Assembly: GCA_034376725.1 (NCBI GenBank)
Contig: JAXMJH010000128.1
Coordinates: 1-56,079, forward strand
Length of the DNA stretch: 56,079 nucleotides
Reading direction: 5' to 3'
DNA from: UBA11164 sp034376725
Lineage (GTDB): Bacteria > Pseudomonadota > Gammaproteobacteria > Xanthomonadales > Xanthomonadaceae
How positions within the stretch are numbered: position 1 is the stretch's first letter; each line of letters begins with the position of its first letter. The position numbers were made by a program, and so were the translations under genes. The notes beneath the pieces were generated by a model. That model was given only the letters and a program-made list of their open reading frames with translations. It ran no database searches and was not told the DNA's origin. Positions 55,800 to 56,079 of the stretch are shown here, in pieces.

Positions 55800-56079
55800 G
55801 CCCGGAGTCTACGGCGACGGCGCGCGCCGGGATAGCGTCAAAGCGACGGACCTGACGATGTGCCCTGTCGAGCGCGCACCGGCGGGAGAGTCGTGAACCG
55901 GCGACGCTCCGATAGGCGACGCGGTGCAGCCCCCGGTTGGCGTCAGAGCCCGCCGCGAATACCGATCTGCCGGGCCAGATCACCCATCCCGGTCGCGGGC
56001 ATGGCCCGCTCCTACACCGCCCCGCACCCAGCGCCTCACGTCCGGCCACCCACCACCCAGTAGGAGCGGGCCATGCCCG
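55800..56079. other. Right edge, aceK upstream region
   Basis: About 280 bp with no gene. It contains the promoter region of aceK (not resolved) and, at its end, an inverted pair of the 25-bp repeat. Confidence 0.5.
55991..56079. repeat. Inverted pair of the 25-bp repeat, cut by window end
   Basis: The 25-bp sequence of 236-260 recurs at 55991-56015, and its inverted form GTAGGAGCGGGCCATGCCCG at 56060-56079, with a 44-bp spacer. The last copy may continue outside the window. Confidence 0.75.

Overview
The window is 56 kb of GC-rich chromosome from a gammaproteobacterium, most likely of the Xanthomonadales/Lysobacterales type. The inference rests on aceK, an rluE-type pseudouridine synthase, hrpB and gltBD, on large TonB-dependent receptors of the Xanthomonas/Caulobacter style, on flavin-dependent 'tryptophan halogenase' genes next to a receptor, and on dispersed GGGAAT/ATTCCC arrays. 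No rRNA, tRNA, CRISPR array or intact insertion sequence was seen.

Layout. 0.5-6.4 kb: a minus-strand pair (carbamoyl-amidase of the nitrilase family plus a yeast-type cytosine deaminase), an exported endonuclease/exonuclease/phosphatase-fold lipoprotein and a large exported tricorn-like protease. 6.7-8.6 kb: a Phd/RelE toxin-antitoxin pair with its operator against the start codon, and a GST-like protein. 8.9-12.5 kb: a patch of small accessory genes (EcsC, HNH, a small acidic protein, GIY-YIG, SnoaL-like) separated by two related 60-bp attC-like elements and interrupted by an IS1182-type transposase relic; it looks like an integron cassette remnant without an integrase. 13.1-19.2 kb: glutamate synthase gltB (with a one-base frameshift) and gltD.

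19.3-34.2 kb: a carbohydrate-utilisation and halogenase island. It holds a sodium/solute symporter, a divergent LacI regulator, a GH3 beta-glucosidase-type lipoprotein, a TonB-dependent receptor, then halogenase, SapC-like protein, JmjC/cupin-like oxygenase and a second halogenase. The same 14-bp LacI-type operator (one base different) lies between symporter and regulator and before the receptor, which ties uptake, hydrolysis and control into one regulon. The island is bracketed by 205-bp direct repeats (about 97% identical) carrying the 3' end and terminator hairpin of a second TonB receptor; the intact receptor is at the right edge (34.0-36.3 kb).

36.3-56 kb: a MarR regulator divergent from the second receptor, an AhpD-like protein, a YjgN/DUF898 membrane protein coupled to an M48 protease, a Ycf46-like AAA ATPase, an exported hypothetical protein, an AEC transporter, an exported gamma-glutamyltransferase, a TatD nuclease, HrpB helicase, a DUF885 protein, a cytosolic methyltransferase, an RluE-type synthase, a methyltransferase-fold lipoprotein and AceK.

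The most unexpected structural signal is in the spacers. In three co-directional gene pairs (gltB-gltD, ggt-AEC transporter, lipoprotein methyltransferase-rluE) the upstream stop codon is followed within a few bases by a GGGAAT array on the coding strand, and the downstream start is preceded by the complementary ATTCCC array, with no visible Shine-Dalgarno site. tatD has the start-side arm alone. The transcripts could therefore form long intercistronic hairpins.
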